Notes: a model not told the origin generated them from the sequence alone. Counted from the stretch's first letter, positions 1 through 9,717 are shown. The stretch: 64,000 nt of DNA from Marinobacter sp. F3R08 (GCF_018860425.1 NZ_JAHKPI010000020.1:248001-312000); one strand, 5' to 3'. Translations and numbers: made by a program.

Positions 1-1
1 G

Positions 2-727
2 GCGCTGGAGCTCCTTGAATCGGCACCGGACCAGACCTACCACATGGTCCTGATGGACATGATGATGCCGAAACTTGACGGGATCAGCACCACACGAAAG
101 CTGCGCGAAAACCCGCGTTTTAAAGCGATCCCCATCATCGCCATGACCGCCAACGCCAGCACTCAGGATGTGAAAAAATGTGCCGACGCCGGCATGAATG
201 CTCATGTATCCAAACCGTTTGATATACAAAGGCTCCTCAATACATTGGCTGAGCAACAGGCTGCAACCGGAATGGAAACAGCACCGCAAACGACACATGC
301 CCCGGCCATCGACTCAGATGGTGCCCCAATGCCCCCGAACAGCGACATACTCGACCCCCGGCCCCTGGAGCACCTGCGAAGCCTTGTAACACCTGAGCGC
401 TTTGACAACATGCTGGATCTTCTCATTGAGGACTGTCGTCAGCGAGGGGAAGCCTTTAACGCCCATGCCGCAAAAAACGAAACCGGCACGTTCCGGCAAG
501 ACGCTCACGACCTGATCGGTACTTCGGGTCATGTCGGCCTGAATCAGCTCAGGGATCTGGGCAAAGCACTATCAAAAGCCATTCGGGACAATGACACCAG
601 GTCCGCGCTGCAGCTTGCACAGGAGATCCACCAAGCAACGCTGGATGCTGACCAGGTACTGCGTCGGCACTTCAAAACCACTGAATCAAGGCAGGCAAAA
701 GAAGAATCCAGGCATCCGACGTCATGA
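2..727 (+). CDS. Receiver + Hpt signalling protein (3' part; starts outside the window)
   Basis: The reading frame is open to the left edge, so this is the C-terminal part of a longer protein, probably a hybrid sensor kinase. It starts inside a receiver domain: the phospho-acceptor Asp lies in LMDMMMPKLDG, followed by the conserved AMTAN and SKPF segments. After a Pro-rich linker comes a helical domain with AHDLIGTSGHVG, which fits the Hpt signature around the phosphorylated His (the usual Lys after HDL is Ile). Receiver followed by Hpt is the typical end of a phosphorelay kinase. Its TGA overlaps the ATG of the next gene (ATGA), so the two are translationally coupled and the diguanylate cyclase may be its output. 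The input signal cannot be told from what is visible. Confidence 0.85.
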   Translation, partial: ALELLESAPDQTYHMVLMDMMMPKLDGISTTRKLRENPRFKAIPIIAMTANASTQDVKKCADAGMNAHVSKPFDIQRLLNTLAEQQAATGMETAPQTTHAPAIDSDGAPMPPNSDILDPRPLEHLRSLVTPERFDNMLDLLIEDCRQRGEAFNAHAAKNETGTFRQDAHDLIGTSGHVGLNQLRDLGKALSKAIRDNDTRSALQLAQEIHQATLDADQVLRRHFKTTESRQAKEESRHPTS

Positions 728-1665
728 CTCACAATTCCGATCAAAGAAATGACCAGAAAAGCACAGGCCTTGGCCGACAAACCGTTCTTCTTGTTGACGA
801 TCAGCCTCTGAGCGTTGCTTTTGCCGCCGCCGAGATCGAGGATTTATGCCACCCGATCACAGCGCCCAATGGCAAGAAAGCGCTTGAACTGGCAGTTAGC
901 GTGCATCCAGACCTGATCCTGCTGGATGTGAAGATGCCTGATATGAGCGGGTTTGATGTGTGCCGCCGACTGAAACAGAACCCCGAAACCGCAGACATTG
1001 CTGTCATATTCCTTACACTTCTGGATGAAGAAGCAGATGAGGAGTTTGGACTGAGGCTCGGCGCCATCGACTACATAGCGAAACCCTTCAGTCCGGCCAT
1101 TCTCAGGGCGAGAGTGCGCAATCATCTTCTGATTCAACGTCAGAGAATGCAACTGGAGCGAATGGCTCAGTTCGACGCCCTGACGGGCCTGGCCAATCGA
1201 CGAAGCTTTGACCAGGTTCTACATGCCGAATGGCAAAGGCTCATCCAGTATCAGGAACCTCTTTGCCTGTTGCTGATCGACGTTGATATGTTCAAGAGGT
1301 TCAACGACCATTACGGCCACCCCGCAGGCGACGTGACGCTTGAGCAGGTTGGCACAGCCATCAAACTTCAAATGCACCGCAAACACGATATCGCCAGTCG
1401 GTATGGAGGCGAGGAATTTGCCTGTATCCTGCCTCATGCGGACGCTTTCGGTGGCCGGGTTATTGCCGAGGCAATTCGTACCGCAGTCCTGGAGCTGAAC
1501 ATCCCCCATGCTGCGTCTACCATCAGTGATCGGGTTACCGTCAGCATTGGCGTCGCATGCGCCATTCCCGATAGCAAAACAGCGCCAGCAGCATTGGTCG
1601 CCGAGGCGGACCGGCATCTTTACCATGCAAAGGATGAGGGACGAAACCGGATCAGCTCAGTCTAG
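724..1665 (+). CDS. Response regulator with GGDEF domain (diguanylate cyclase)
   Basis: 313 residues. The N-terminal receiver has the acidic pocket VDDQP, phospho-acceptor Asp about residue 68 (LLDVKMPDMSG) and Lys about 120 (AKPF). The C-terminal GGDEF domain has DALTGLANRR, the metal-binding LIDVDMFKRFND and an intact GGEEF at about 228-232. An I-site RKHD lies exactly five residues before GGEEF, so product inhibition by cyclic-di-GMP is expected. The architecture is that of WspR/PleD-type cyclases, making c-di-GMP from two GTP when phosphorylated. It starts inside the stop codon of the upstream receiver/Hpt gene, and its 3' end overlaps by 14 bases the end of the convergent hybrid kinase gene. 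Confidence 0.93.
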   Translation: MTHNSDQRNDQKSTGLGRQTVLLVDDQPLSVAFAAAEIEDLCHPITAPNGKKALELAVSVHPDLILLDVKMPDMSGFDVCRRLKQNPETADIAVIFLTLLDEEADEEFGLRLGAIDYIAKPFSPAILRARVRNHLLIQRQRMQLERMAQFDALTGLANRRSFDQVLHAEWQRLIQYQEPLCLLLIDVDMFKRFNDHYGHPAGDVTLEQVGTAIKLQMHRKHDIASRYGGEEFACILPHADAFGGRVIAEAIRTAVLELNIPHAASTISDRVTVSIGVACAIPDSKTAPAALVAEADRHLYHAKDEGRNRISSV

Positions 1666-4054
1666 CCTGCGGCCACTCCCCACAAAGACGCTCCACACAG
1701 GCCAGCAGTTCTTCCGAGCTCGCGGGCTTTATCAGGGTGGCATCGAAATCCAAAGCCCGCGCATCATCACGATTTTTGGGTGGATGGGCGGAATAGAGCA
1801 GGACAGGCAGCCCAGGACTCGAACGACGGATATTGTCCAGCAGAGCCCAACCATCGACATCCGGCATGAACTGGTCTGTAATGACCAGATCAATCTCGTC
1901 AGTTGCCAGTATAGACAGGGCCTCGTCAACACTCGCGGCCAGACTTACTTCAAAACCGTATCCAGCGAAAAGATCCCCCAGGAACAGTCTGGCAAACTCG
2001 ATGTCATCCACGACCAGGAGGCGATGGCCGCCACCACCAGTTACCATCAGATGACTTTCCGTAAAGACACTATCAATCTCATCTTCAGAAGCCATGTTCA
2101 GCCACAGGTCAAAACGGAAAGTACTCCCTTTTCCCTCCTGGCTACTCATAACCAGTTTTGCGCCCATCTGTTCCAACAGGTCGCCTACAATTGACAACCC
2201 CAGTCCATGGCCCTCCGCTTGTTTGGCATTCAGACCCCGGTGAAACGGCAATAGAAGATGTTTCTCACTTCCCTGAGGAAATCCCGTCCCGGTATCCTGA
2301 ACGGAAAACGCCAAGGCACATTGTTTCCCTTTCCGCTCAAGGCACTCCACCTTCAGCACGATAGAACCATCACGGGTGAACTTGGCAGCGTTATTCAGCA
2401 AATTGATCAGGACTCTACGCAGCTGACGAAAGTCTGCCTGTACCAGTGCAGGCAGGTCATCAGCCAGGGAACAACTCAGCCGGTTTCCCTGGCGCGACGC
2501 CAGGAAAGCGCCTTCATCCTCAATCTCCCGCAAGAACCCGAACAGATAGCCCGGTTCCAGAACAAGCTCCATCTGATGCAGTTCGTTTTTCGAGAACTGC
2601 AGAAGATCATCGATAAACTCGATCTGCTGAAGCGCGATGCGTTCGACTTTACTGATCTCGCCAGGCACGACTTCTGCCTTTAGTTGCCGGGCCGTATTGA
2701 CGATTCTGTTCAGAGGCCCCCGCAAATCGTGACTCACCCTGGCCAACAGTGAACTACGGGCCTGCAAGGACTCCCGCAACTGTTCTGTTCGCAGCGCCAC
2801 CTGCTTTTCAAGGCGCTCATTTTCCGCATGCTGCATGAAAGAAATTTCGGCAACAGCTTCCCGCTCATGTCGACGCAACCGCACAACCGCAAAGATCAGC
2901 GCACTCAAAAGCGTAGCCAGCAGAGCCGAGGCGGCGATCAAGTCAAACTCGTCATCGCCGAACCTCCATATATGGTCACCCATCTGCCACCAGACCCACT
3001 GCGCTCCCTGAATCAGCATCATGATACTGAACAGCCAGGCAAACCAGGGTAGGCGTACACCTCGAATTATGGCCGCCAGGGTCAGAACGAGAGCCAATGG
3101 GTACCCCCCGTACCTGAGAAAAGAGTACAAATCGGACTTTGCCAGGGGCTCCTCAAAGGCACCGGCAAAAAGAACAAACGCGACGACCGAGGTGTAAACC
3201 GCAAAGACCACATTCATCCCTGTACCCATTCGCCTCACCCGGAAGAGAACATAGAAAAAAAGGTAGTAAAATGAGGCAGTACCGAACGACAGCAGTCCGA
3301 TTAACTCCCGCGTCCAGGGCAACAGCGATGGCGTGTAAATCAGATAGCCATTAACAACGAGAATTACCAGAGAATAGAAAAGTAACGCAAAGGCATTTAT
3401 TAACAGCAGATAAAATCGTGTGACATAGCCAACAGCAAATGCAATAGCGAGAACCAGAAATATCATTCCCAGAACAAAGCCATCGATCAATTGCCTGTCT
3501 GTCACAGACTTGATCAGGGACTGCTCATCCTTGAGCTGAGGATTGATCAACAGCGAGCTTCGGCTGGTCACTCGTATCAAAAGCCGTTTTTCCGTGCCAG
3601 GTTCAAAAATCATCTTGAAGCGCGGTTGCCGGGCTGGCACGGACCACGTCTCCAGAGGATAGGCGCTGCCCGCTCGTTCTTGCCTCCAGGAACCATCCTG
3701 CCCGACATACACCTGAATATTTTCGAGTCTTGGCTCCCCCACGATCAGCCACCGCTCACAGTGAGAGTCGCTGCGATTTTGCAAACGAAAATCCAGCCAT
3801 ACAGCCGAGCTGGTATGCCCCCAGGACGGCGCTCGTTGGCTGATGTCATAAAAGCCATCATCCCCCAGAGCCACGACACTCTCCCGGTCAAGTTCCGCAG
3901 TGGCGTCTTCCAGGATATTCGCGTGCCCGATTAGCTTCATCTCTGGGGAAGCACAGACATCAACCCTCTCCTGTGCAACCACGAAGCCCGAATGGCAAAC
4001 CAGCCAGATAATCAGAACTGGTAAAAAGTATGGATGCAGGAGTCTATTGGCCAT
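1652..4054 (-). CDS. 7TM-DISM hybrid sensor histidine kinase
   Basis: 800 residues. A signal peptide (about 1-28) precedes a periplasmic beta-rich 7TMR-DISM extracellular domain (about 30-180) and seven hydrophobic segments (about 190-390). Then come a short coiled coil, a HisKA domain with H-box SHDLRGPL (His about 442), an HATPase domain with NLLNNAAKF, DTGTGF and GHGLGLSI, and a C-terminal receiver with phospho-acceptor Asp about 727 (ITDQFMPDVDG). DISM extracellular domains often bind carbohydrates or related small ligands, but the ligand here is unknown. The start codon overlaps the 3' end of the upstream receiver/AraC gene by 11 bases, so the two form one operon and probably one phosphorelay. 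Confidence 0.92.
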   Translation of the reverse strand: MANRLLHPYFLPVLIIWLVCHSGFVVAQERVDVCASPEMKLIGHANILEDATAELDRESVVALGDDGFYDISQRAPSWGHTSSAVWLDFRLQNRSDSHCERWLIVGEPRLENIQVYVGQDGSWRQERAGSAYPLETWSVPARQPRFKMIFEPGTEKRLLIRVTSRSSLLINPQLKDEQSLIKSVTDRQLIDGFVLGMIFLVLAIAFAVGYVTRFYLLLINAFALLFYSLVILVVNGYLIYTPSLLPWTRELIGLLSFGTASFYYLFFYVLFRVRRMGTGMNVVFAVYTSVVAFVLFAGAFEEPLAKSDLYSFLRYGGYPLALVLTLAAIIRGVRLPWFAWLFSIMMLIQGAQWVWWQMGDHIWRFGDDEFDLIAASALLATLLSALIFAVVRLRRHEREAVAEISFMQHAENERLEKQVALRTEQLRESLQARSSLLARVSHDLRGPLNRIVNTARQLKAEVVPGEISKVERIALQQIEFIDDLLQFSKNELHQMELVLEPGYLFGFLREIEDEGAFLASRQGNRLSCSLADDLPALVQADFRQLRRVLINLLNNAAKFTRDGSIVLKVECLERKGKQCALAFSVQDTGTGFPQGSEKHLLLPFHRGLNAKQAEGHGLGLSIVGDLLEQMGAKLVMSSQEGKGSTFRFDLWLNMASEDEIDSVFTESHLMVTGGGGHRLLVVDDIEFARLFLGDLFAGYGFEVSLAASVDEALSILATDEIDLVITDQFMPDVDGWALLDNIRRSSPGLPVLLYSAHPPKNRDDARALDFDATLIKPASSEELLACVERLCGEWPQARLS

Positions 4055-4841
4055 TTATTTGTTCGCGGAATTCCGTGGGCGTAAGGCCTTTCTGTTTTCG
4101 AAATGTCGTTGTGAAATTACCGGCACTACTGAAGCCAAGCCGTTCGGCAATTTCCTGAACACTCATGTCTGTATCGCTCAATAATTCCTGGCTTTTCTTA
4201 AGTCGCATTTCACGTACACATGCAAAGACCGTCATCCCCATGTGCTCCCGGAACAGTCTCGATAAGCGCTTGTCGTGGGTACCTACAGTTCGGGCTATGT
4301 CTGGCAACGAAGGAAGCGCACCGAGATTCTGTGAGAGAAACTTGATGGCTGCGCGCACCACCATCTCATCATCTGTTTCCGACGCGGAGTCGCCTTCTGC
4401 CCGGACCGCAGGGCTGTTTTGCCGTAACCGGAGATGAACCCGCATGCGCGCCAGAACTTCCAGTGGCTCATAAGGCTTGACAATGTAATCAACGCCACCC
4501 AGCTGAAGTCCTTCCAAGCGCTCGTCGAGTGCGCCTGCGGAGGTCAGAAAAATTACGGGTATTGAGCGTGTAACCTCGTCCTCACGCAACAATCTGCAGA
4601 AGGTAAAGCCATCCATGTGAGGCATATGAACATCAAGCAGAATGAGATCGGGGCGAAGAAGGCGCGCCCGCCTTAACCCCTGCCTTGCATCATTGGCTAC
4701 TGACACATGCCACTCCCTGGCACTCATGGCCAAAAGGGCCGGGCGAACGTCGTCCGAACAATCATCAACAATCAGAATACGCGATCTGGTATTCCTCGGT
4801 GCCACGTGTTGCCACCTGGCCACTACATCTTCATTGTGCAT
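4044..4841 (-). CDS. Response regulator with AraC-type DNA-binding domain
   Basis: 265 residues. The receiver has VDDCSDD, phospho-acceptor Asp about 70 (LLDVHMPHMDG), Thr/Ser in FLTSAG and Lys in VKPY. A C-terminal AraC double helix-turn-helix (about 165-262) contains the typical SVQEIAERLGFSSAGNFTTTFRKQKGLTPTEFR recognition region (given here only as the family hallmark at about 225-257). It is first in a two-gene operon with the DISM hybrid kinase and is probably its cytoplasmic partner. It is divergent from the LysR gene across 161 bases. The target genes are unknown; nothing links it directly to the nucleobase genes. Confidence 0.92.
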   Translation of the reverse strand: MHNEDVVARWQHVAPRNTRSRILIVDDCSDDVRPALLAMSAREWHVSVANDARQGLRRARLLRPDLILLDVHMPHMDGFTFCRLLREDEVTRSIPVIFLTSAGALDERLEGLQLGGVDYIVKPYEPLEVLARMRVHLRLRQNSPAVRAEGDSASETDDEMVVRAAIKFLSQNLGALPSLPDIARTVGTHDKRLSRLFREHMGMTVFACVREMRLKKSQELLSDTDMSVQEIAERLGFSSAGNFTTTFRKQKGLTPTEFREQINGQ

Positions 4842-5002
4842 TGTAGGATCATCTTGTTTTAATTTTGTTCAGCCGGGGGGCGGGGGCTAACCGCCCGCCC
4901 CATTGTCCACGAACGTCGAAGCACCGTACCATAGAATGAGAAGCGCTCCCAAACAGGCTTCAATCCACCCCGGAACCATCAGTTTGGAGTAAGGACAAAG
5001 CT

Positions 5003-5896
5003 GTGCATGATGCCGACTTTTTAACAGAACTCTGCTGGTTCGCTGCTGTCGTTGAGCTCGGTAGCTATTCCACCGCCGCAATGGAAGCGGGGGTGGCAAC
5101 GTCAAGTATAAGCCGACGCATAAAACAATTGGAGGACCGGCTTGGTGTCCAATTGCTTGATCGCCATACCCGAAAGCTGATGCTGACATCCATCGGCGAA
5201 GAGATCTATCAGCACGCCGTCAGCATGCAGGATGCAGCTCAGGCGGCCCAAGTAAGTGCCTGGGCCATATCAGACAAACCGAGCGGGCCTATTCGCATTG
5301 CGATCCCGACAATCCTGTCAAAGTGGCTGCTCGGCGTCTTCAGTCGCTTTCACAAACAGTATCCGGATGTTCGATACGAGGTACACCTGGACGACAACCT
5401 GCACGGTTTGTCGCACCGTCATTTCGATCTCTGCCTCAGTTTTCAGTCGGCCCCCTCAGACTCCGCAAACCTTGTAGCCCGTCCTGTTATGAAGCTGCAA
5501 CAAGGGTTGTACACCAGCCCCGAGTTCGCGCAGAACATCCAGTCAATGCGAATGGAGGATCTGACAGATCAGCACCTTCTTGCCTGGAGTAACCGGCGTA
5601 TTATTCAACCGTGGACGTTTCAGTCAACAATCAGAACCATCACCAGCCCGGCTCTGGTTTCTTCTGACCTGAAAGTTCTTAAAGAGGCAGCAAGAGCAGG
5701 GCTCGGAATAGCGTGCTTGCCTACACTGGCCTGCACCGATGAGCTTGAGAAACAGACGCTGAGTCACGTTTTTGAAGACGCAAAACCAGAGCCCCTTGAG
5801 CTGATATCTCTGACACCTTCGTTCCGCGGCATCACGCTGGCAACCCGCTACCTGACTGACTTTCTAAGGGCAGAATCCGTGACCCCCAATGGTTAA
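5003..5896 (+). CDS. LysR-family transcriptional regulator
   Basis: 297 residues from a GTG start preceded by GGAG and AAGGA at 4986-4995. The N-terminal winged helix-turn-helix (about 5-65, with SYSTAAMEAGVATSSISRR) and the C-terminal type-2 periplasmic-binding-like effector domain fit the family, and the length is typical. The effector domain resembles the CrgA/DmlR-like group. It is convergent with the transporter operon ending at 5990 and divergent from the AraC-type regulator, so its target cannot be read from context. One possibility is the adjacent DMT transporter or its operon (inference). Confidence 0.9.
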   Translation: MHDADFLTELCWFAAVVELGSYSTAAMEAGVATSSISRRIKQLEDRLGVQLLDRHTRKLMLTSIGEEIYQHAVSMQDAAQAAQVSAWAISDKPSGPIRIAIPTILSKWLLGVFSRFHKQYPDVRYEVHLDDNLHGLSHRHFDLCLSFQSAPSDSANLVARPVMKLQQGLYTSPEFAQNIQSMRMEDLTDQHLLAWSNRRIIQPWTFQSTIRTITSPALVSSDLKVLKEAARAGLGIACLPTLACTDELEKQTLSHVFEDAKPEPLELISLTPSFRGITLATRYLTDFLRAESVTPNG

Positions 5897-5989
5897 GCAC
5901 CAGGCAATGGACCTCACGATCACTCGCACACCCGCGAACCATAATGACACTTCGCCGGGCTCCTCGCGGTTACGTAGTACAGGCGGTTA

Positions 5990-6940
5990 TCAACACTGAC
6001 CTCTGAACGCCTTCCTTGCCTGGCGCCGGTCCGCCAGCCCCACCAACAGAATGCCAAGACCAATCAGACAGAAACCGACCAGGTCCGGAACTCCTGGTTG
6101 CTCATTCAGGATGAGGGCCGAGGAAATCAGCCCGACCGCCGGAACCGCCGCAGAACTCAACGACATGGTTACCGCCGGCAGGGAACGGATTGCGCCTACC
6201 TGGGCTGCAACACAAAGCCCCGATGCGATGGCACCGCTGAAAAAGATATTCACCAGAAACGCCGGCTCCCACCGGATAGTAGCCGCGTCTTCAAGCAACA
6301 GAGACAAAGGCACCAGCAGCACTACCGACGACAACAACTGCCAGGGAATCAGCGACAGCACATCTCCGCGCCAGTGATGCCGGCGGACATGAATCAGCCC
6401 TGCCGTCCAGACCATGGTTGCCAGAACAATCAAGCCACCTCCGGTTACCATTCCCTCGGCATGCCAGTCGACCGTCAGTGGGTTGAATATGGCCAGCAAA
6501 CCAGCAAGCCCAAGCCCGGTCCCCAGCGCTCTGAACAGGGTCAGTCGCTCTCCGAGGAACAAGGCTGCGGCCGGCACCACCCAGATTGGCGAGGTATAGG
6601 CCAGAATCGCAGCCCGACCGGCAGGCATGTACTGCATGCCCAGAGTCACCAGGGTGATAAACCCCATGTTCTGAAGAATGCCAACCGAGAAAACCACGGG
6701 CATGTCCGCCCGGTGCGGCATCCGGAGGATGCCCATCATGCGGGCAATCACGAACATGGTGATCGTTCCCAGGACCATCCTCAAGGTCGTGTACAACAGC
6801 GGAGGGCTGTAGGCCAGCCCCATCTTCATGATGGGGAAATTAATCCCCCAGGCCAGTGCGGTAAAGGCCACCAGCAGGTACCCGTTGCGCCAGGCGTAAC
6901 CGTTACCCGCTGCCGGCATTGCCGGAGTAGTGCTCGACAT
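5990..6940 (-). CDS. EamA/DMT-family transporter
   Basis: 316 residues with ten hydrophobic segments arranged as two EamA repeats (about 20-150 and 165-305). Typical features are AWGINFPIMK in helix 1 and VPAAALFLGERLT at the end of the first repeat. This inner-membrane superfamily often exports amino acids, nucleobases or other metabolites. It begins two bases after the ABC permease gene and is the last gene of an operon reading binding protein, ATPase, permease, exporter. Co-transcription with a probable heterocycle importer suggests export of a surplus or a dead-end product of the imported compound (inference). Confidence 0.85.
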   Translation of the reverse strand: MSSTTPAMPAAGNGYAWRNGYLLVAFTALAWGINFPIMKMGLAYSPPLLYTTLRMVLGTITMFVIARMMGILRMPHRADMPVVFSVGILQNMGFITLVTLGMQYMPAGRAAILAYTSPIWVVPAAALFLGERLTLFRALGTGLGLAGLLAIFNPLTVDWHAEGMVTGGGLIVLATMVWTAGLIHVRRHHWRGDVLSLIPWQLLSSVVLLVPLSLLLEDAATIRWEPAFLVNIFFSGAIASGLCVAAQVGAIRSLPAVTMSLSSAAVPAVGLISSALILNEQPGVPDLVGFCLIGLGILLVGLADRRQARKAFRGQC

Positions 6941-6942
6941 CG

Positions 6943-7746
6943 TCAGTGCTCGACCTTCAATGCACTCTCATGCCAGTTACGCAGTGCCCGATCCGACATC
7001 CAGACCATCAGCCCGAACAACAGAATTCCGGTCACGGTGATCAGGATCAGTGCTGCAAACATTTTGGGGATCTGCAGGTTGTAGCCGGATTGCAGGATCA
7101 TGTAGGCAAGGCCGGCCTTGGCACCGCCCGTACCGGCGACAAACTCGGCCACTACCGCGCCAATCAACGCCAGGCCGGAGCTGATGCGCAAGCCACCAAA
7201 GAAATAGGGCAAGGCACTCGGAATACGCAAACGCACCAGCTCCTGCCAGCGGCTGGTACGGTACATCCGGAACATGCTCAACAGGTTCGGATCAACACTG
7301 CGCAGCCCCAGTGTGGTATTGGAGATGATCGGGAAAATAGCCACAATCACCGCACAGATGGTCAGGGCCCAGGTGGTGTCATTTACCCAGATGATAATCA
7401 ATGGCGCAATGGCCACAATCGGGGTTACCTGCATCAGCACCGCATAGGGAAACAGACTGATCTCGATCCATTTGCTCTGCACAAACAGCAATGAGGCCGC
7501 CACCCCCAGAACCACCGAAATAGCAAAGGCCAGGAAGGTGACTTTGAGAGTCATCATCAGGGCGTTAAACAGCGAACTGAAATCGGATACCAGCGAGCGT
7601 CCGATATCCACGGGGCTGGGCACAATGTATTTCGGAACCTCAAACGCCACCACCGTTAATTGCCACATCAGAAGTACCAATACCCCCACAAGCAGCGGGG
7701 CAGCAACCTGAACAAAACGCTCGTTCTGTATCAATGGTGTTTTCAT
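6943..7746 (-). CDS. ABC importer permease (SsuC/ThiX type)
   Basis: 267 residues from the ATG at 7746, which forms an ATGA overlap with the ATPase stop codon; an in-frame upstream ATG at 7815 lies inside the ATPase gene and is unlikely. About six transmembrane helices and a BPD_transp_1 domain are visible, with the EAA-like loop near LRIPSALPYFFGGLRISSGLALIGAV (about residues 150-175). This family serves taurine, sulfonate, nitrate, riboflavin and pyrimidine-moiety importers. With the neighbouring NMT1/THI5-type binding protein it most likely carries an N-heterocycle. Confidence 0.9.
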   Translation of the reverse strand: MKTPLIQNERFVQVAAPLLVGVLVLLMWQLTVVAFEVPKYIVPSPVDIGRSLVSDFSSLFNALMMTLKVTFLAFAISVVLGVAASLLFVQSKWIEISLFPYAVLMQVTPIVAIAPLIIIWVNDTTWALTICAVIVAIFPIISNTTLGLRSVDPNLLSMFRMYRTSRWQELVRLRIPSALPYFFGGLRISSGLALIGAVVAEFVAGTGGAKAGLAYMILQSGYNLQIPKMFAALILITVTGILLFGLMVWMSDRALRNWHESALKVEH

Positions 7747-8621
7747 GAATCCTTCCCCTCTTTGCGCTCGCCCATGGCACTGGCTCGTTCGAGGGCCTGC
7801 GACACCTGACGGCAATACCCCGCAAACTCGGTGGATACCCGGAAATCCGGAGAGCGGGGGTACGGTTCTTCAATCTCGATGTCGTCCACTATCCGTCCGG
7901 GGCGCGCTGCCATGACCACAACCCGGCTGGACAGATACACCGCCTCGTAAACACTGTGAGTCACGAAGACAATGGTCCATCCCTTTTCTTTCCAGAGCTT
8001 CAGCACATCGTCGTTCAGCTTGTTCCGGGTCATTTCGTCGAGGGCGCCGAAGGGTTCATCCATCAATAACAGGTCGGGTTCCGTGACCATGGCACGGGCA
8101 ATGGACGCCCGCATTTGCATACCACCGGAAAGCTCCCTCGGGAAGCTCTCATCGAAGCCCTTCAGGCCCACCATATCGAGGGCGTCATCAATCTTTTTTT
8201 CGACTTCCGGTGCATTACCTGCACGATCCAGATCCAGTGGCAGGCGAATATTCTTGCGCACCCTGGCCCAGGGCATCAGCGTGGCATTCTGAAACACGAA
8301 GGCCAGTTTCCGGCCCTTGCTGCCAACCACTCCGTAATCCTGCTCCCACCATTTGACCGTACCGGTGGTCACTTCGCCCAGACCCGCCATGATCCGGAGC
8401 AAAGTGCTCTTGCCACAGCCAGACGGCCCAAGGAGGCTGACAAACTCACCCTGCTTGATGGTCAGATCAGCGCCTTTGAGGGCGACCGTACCATTGCCAT
8501 AGATCTTATTGACTCCGTCCACCTGCAGAACCGGTCGGCCAGCAGCGACTGCCTCCGGCACCGGGGCTTCAACCTCCGGTTCCCGGAGCGGGTTCAGCGG
8601 CGTTACTTTGTTCGCTGTCAT
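7743..8621 (-). CDS. ABC importer ATPase (SsuB/ThiZ type)
   Basis: 292 residues from the ATG at 8621, chosen because GGAG lies eight bases upstream; an ATG at 8654 would add eleven residues without a better site. It has Walker A GPSGCGKST, a Q-loop, signature LSGGMQMR and Walker B LLLMDEPFGALD. An unusual N-terminal extension of about 35 residues rich in Pro/Glu/Val precedes the first beta strand. Second in the operon, 61 bases after the binding-protein gene. It energises the permease encoded next; the orphan binding protein encoded at 15890-16876 may also use this pair. Confidence 0.92.
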   Translation of the reverse strand: MTANKVTPLNPLREPEVEAPVPEAVAAGRPVLQVDGVNKIYGNGTVALKGADLTIKQGEFVSLLGPSGCGKSTLLRIMAGLGEVTTGTVKWWEQDYGVVGSKGRKLAFVFQNATLMPWARVRKNIRLPLDLDRAGNAPEVEKKIDDALDMVGLKGFDESFPRELSGGMQMRASIARAMVTEPDLLLMDEPFGALDEMTRNKLNDDVLKLWKEKGWTIVFVTHSVYEAVYLSSRVVVMAARPGRIVDDIEIEEPYPRSPDFRVSTEFAGYCRQVSQALERASAMGERKEGKDS

Positions 8622-8682
8622 ATTGATATCTCCAGGGCCGGTCGATGGCGTCACCGACCGGCATCAGGATTGGGTTCGATGC

Positions 8683-9678
8683 TTACGGCAGCACCGGCTC
8701 ATCGGGCAGGAAATCCAGGGTGTAAACCTTGCTGAGATCAAGGTCGGCGGACGCAAGACCTGCACTAACCATGAAATCCTTGATTTTCGTCCAACGTTCC
8801 TCGGTCATCACACCAATCCCCAGAGTACCTGCGTCGCCGCCGGTCACCAGTTCATACTCCTTCATCTTTTCGATGCCATAGGCAATCTGCTCCGGGGTCA
8901 TCTCCGGGTTTTCCTGCATGATGAGCTTGTTACCCGGTTCCGGGTTCTCCAGGTAGCTTTGCCAGCCTTCCATACTTGCCTGAACAAACCGTTTAACCAC
9001 GTCTGGCTTCTCTTCAATCATGCCGGTTGTGGTTTCGATGGTGGTGGCGTAAGGAGGGTAACCATAGTCAGACAGCAGAAAGACGTTCGGTTTAACCCCG
9101 CCCTTCTGGATGGCGAACGGTTCCGACGACAGGTAGCCCTGCTGAACAATGTTTTCGTCGGTCAGGAACGGGGCAACGCTGAAGGTGTAGGCGTGTACAA
9201 CATCGTCCTCAAATCCGTACTCTGCCTTCAGCCATGGCCAGAAGGTGGAATGGGCATGGGTTGCCAGATAAATGGGCAGGCCTTCTTCCTTGATCTGCTC
9301 AATGGATTCAACGTGGGGATGCGCCACCAGAGACTGGGGGTCGCCCTGCATGGAGGCGGCGACCGTCATAACGGGCAGCCCTTTTTCAACGGCATTGATG
9401 TTGCCGATCGGATAGCCCATGAGCAGATCATAGCGGCCGGTTACCAATAGCTGGGTCCCGTTGACCTGCGGGCCACCCATCCGGATCTCCACATCCAGGC
9501 CATGCTCCTCGTAAAGCCCTGTCGCCAGCGCCTGATAAAAGCCACCGTGCTCGGCCTGGGCATACCAATTGGTTCCAAATACGACCTTGTCCAACTCGTC
9601 CGCAGAGACCGGCGAGAAGGCGACCAGGCCGGCTATCATCATCGAACCACCCAGAACGCTACTCAGTTTCGTCTTCAT
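8683..9678 (-). CDS. NMT1/THI5-type periplasmic binding protein
   Basis: 331 residues with a signal peptide (about 1-26, cleavage near VSA-DE). The mature protein begins with FGTNWYAQAEHGGFYQA and continues with LDVEIRMGGPQVNG and LLMGYPIGN, the NMT1/THI5-like fold used for thiamine-pyrimidine (ThiY), riboflavin and related heterocycle binding. It is a clear paralog of the orphan binding protein at 15890-16876, which shares WYAQAEHGGFY and MGGPQVN. First gene of an importer operon. A strong sigma-54 candidate (9744-9758) and a RutR-like palindrome (9718-9733) lie just upstream. Ligand unknown; a pyrimidine or purine base is likely from context. Confidence 0.88.
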   Translation of the reverse strand: MKTKLSSVLGGSMMIAGLVAFSPVSADELDKVVFGTNWYAQAEHGGFYQALATGLYEEHGLDVEIRMGGPQVNGTQLLVTGRYDLLMGYPIGNINAVEKGLPVMTVAASMQGDPQSLVAHPHVESIEQIKEEGLPIYLATHAHSTFWPWLKAEYGFEDDVVHAYTFSVAPFLTDENIVQQGYLSSEPFAIQKGGVKPNVFLLSDYGYPPYATTIETTTGMIEEKPDVVKRFVQASMEGWQSYLENPEPGNKLIMQENPEMTPEQIAYGIEKMKEYELVTGGDAGTLGIGVMTEERWTKIKDFMVSAGLASADLDLSKVYTLDFLPDEPVLP

Positions 9679-9717
9679 GGATACTCTCCTGATTCAGGCG
9701 GTTGACGCCTCTTTTAA

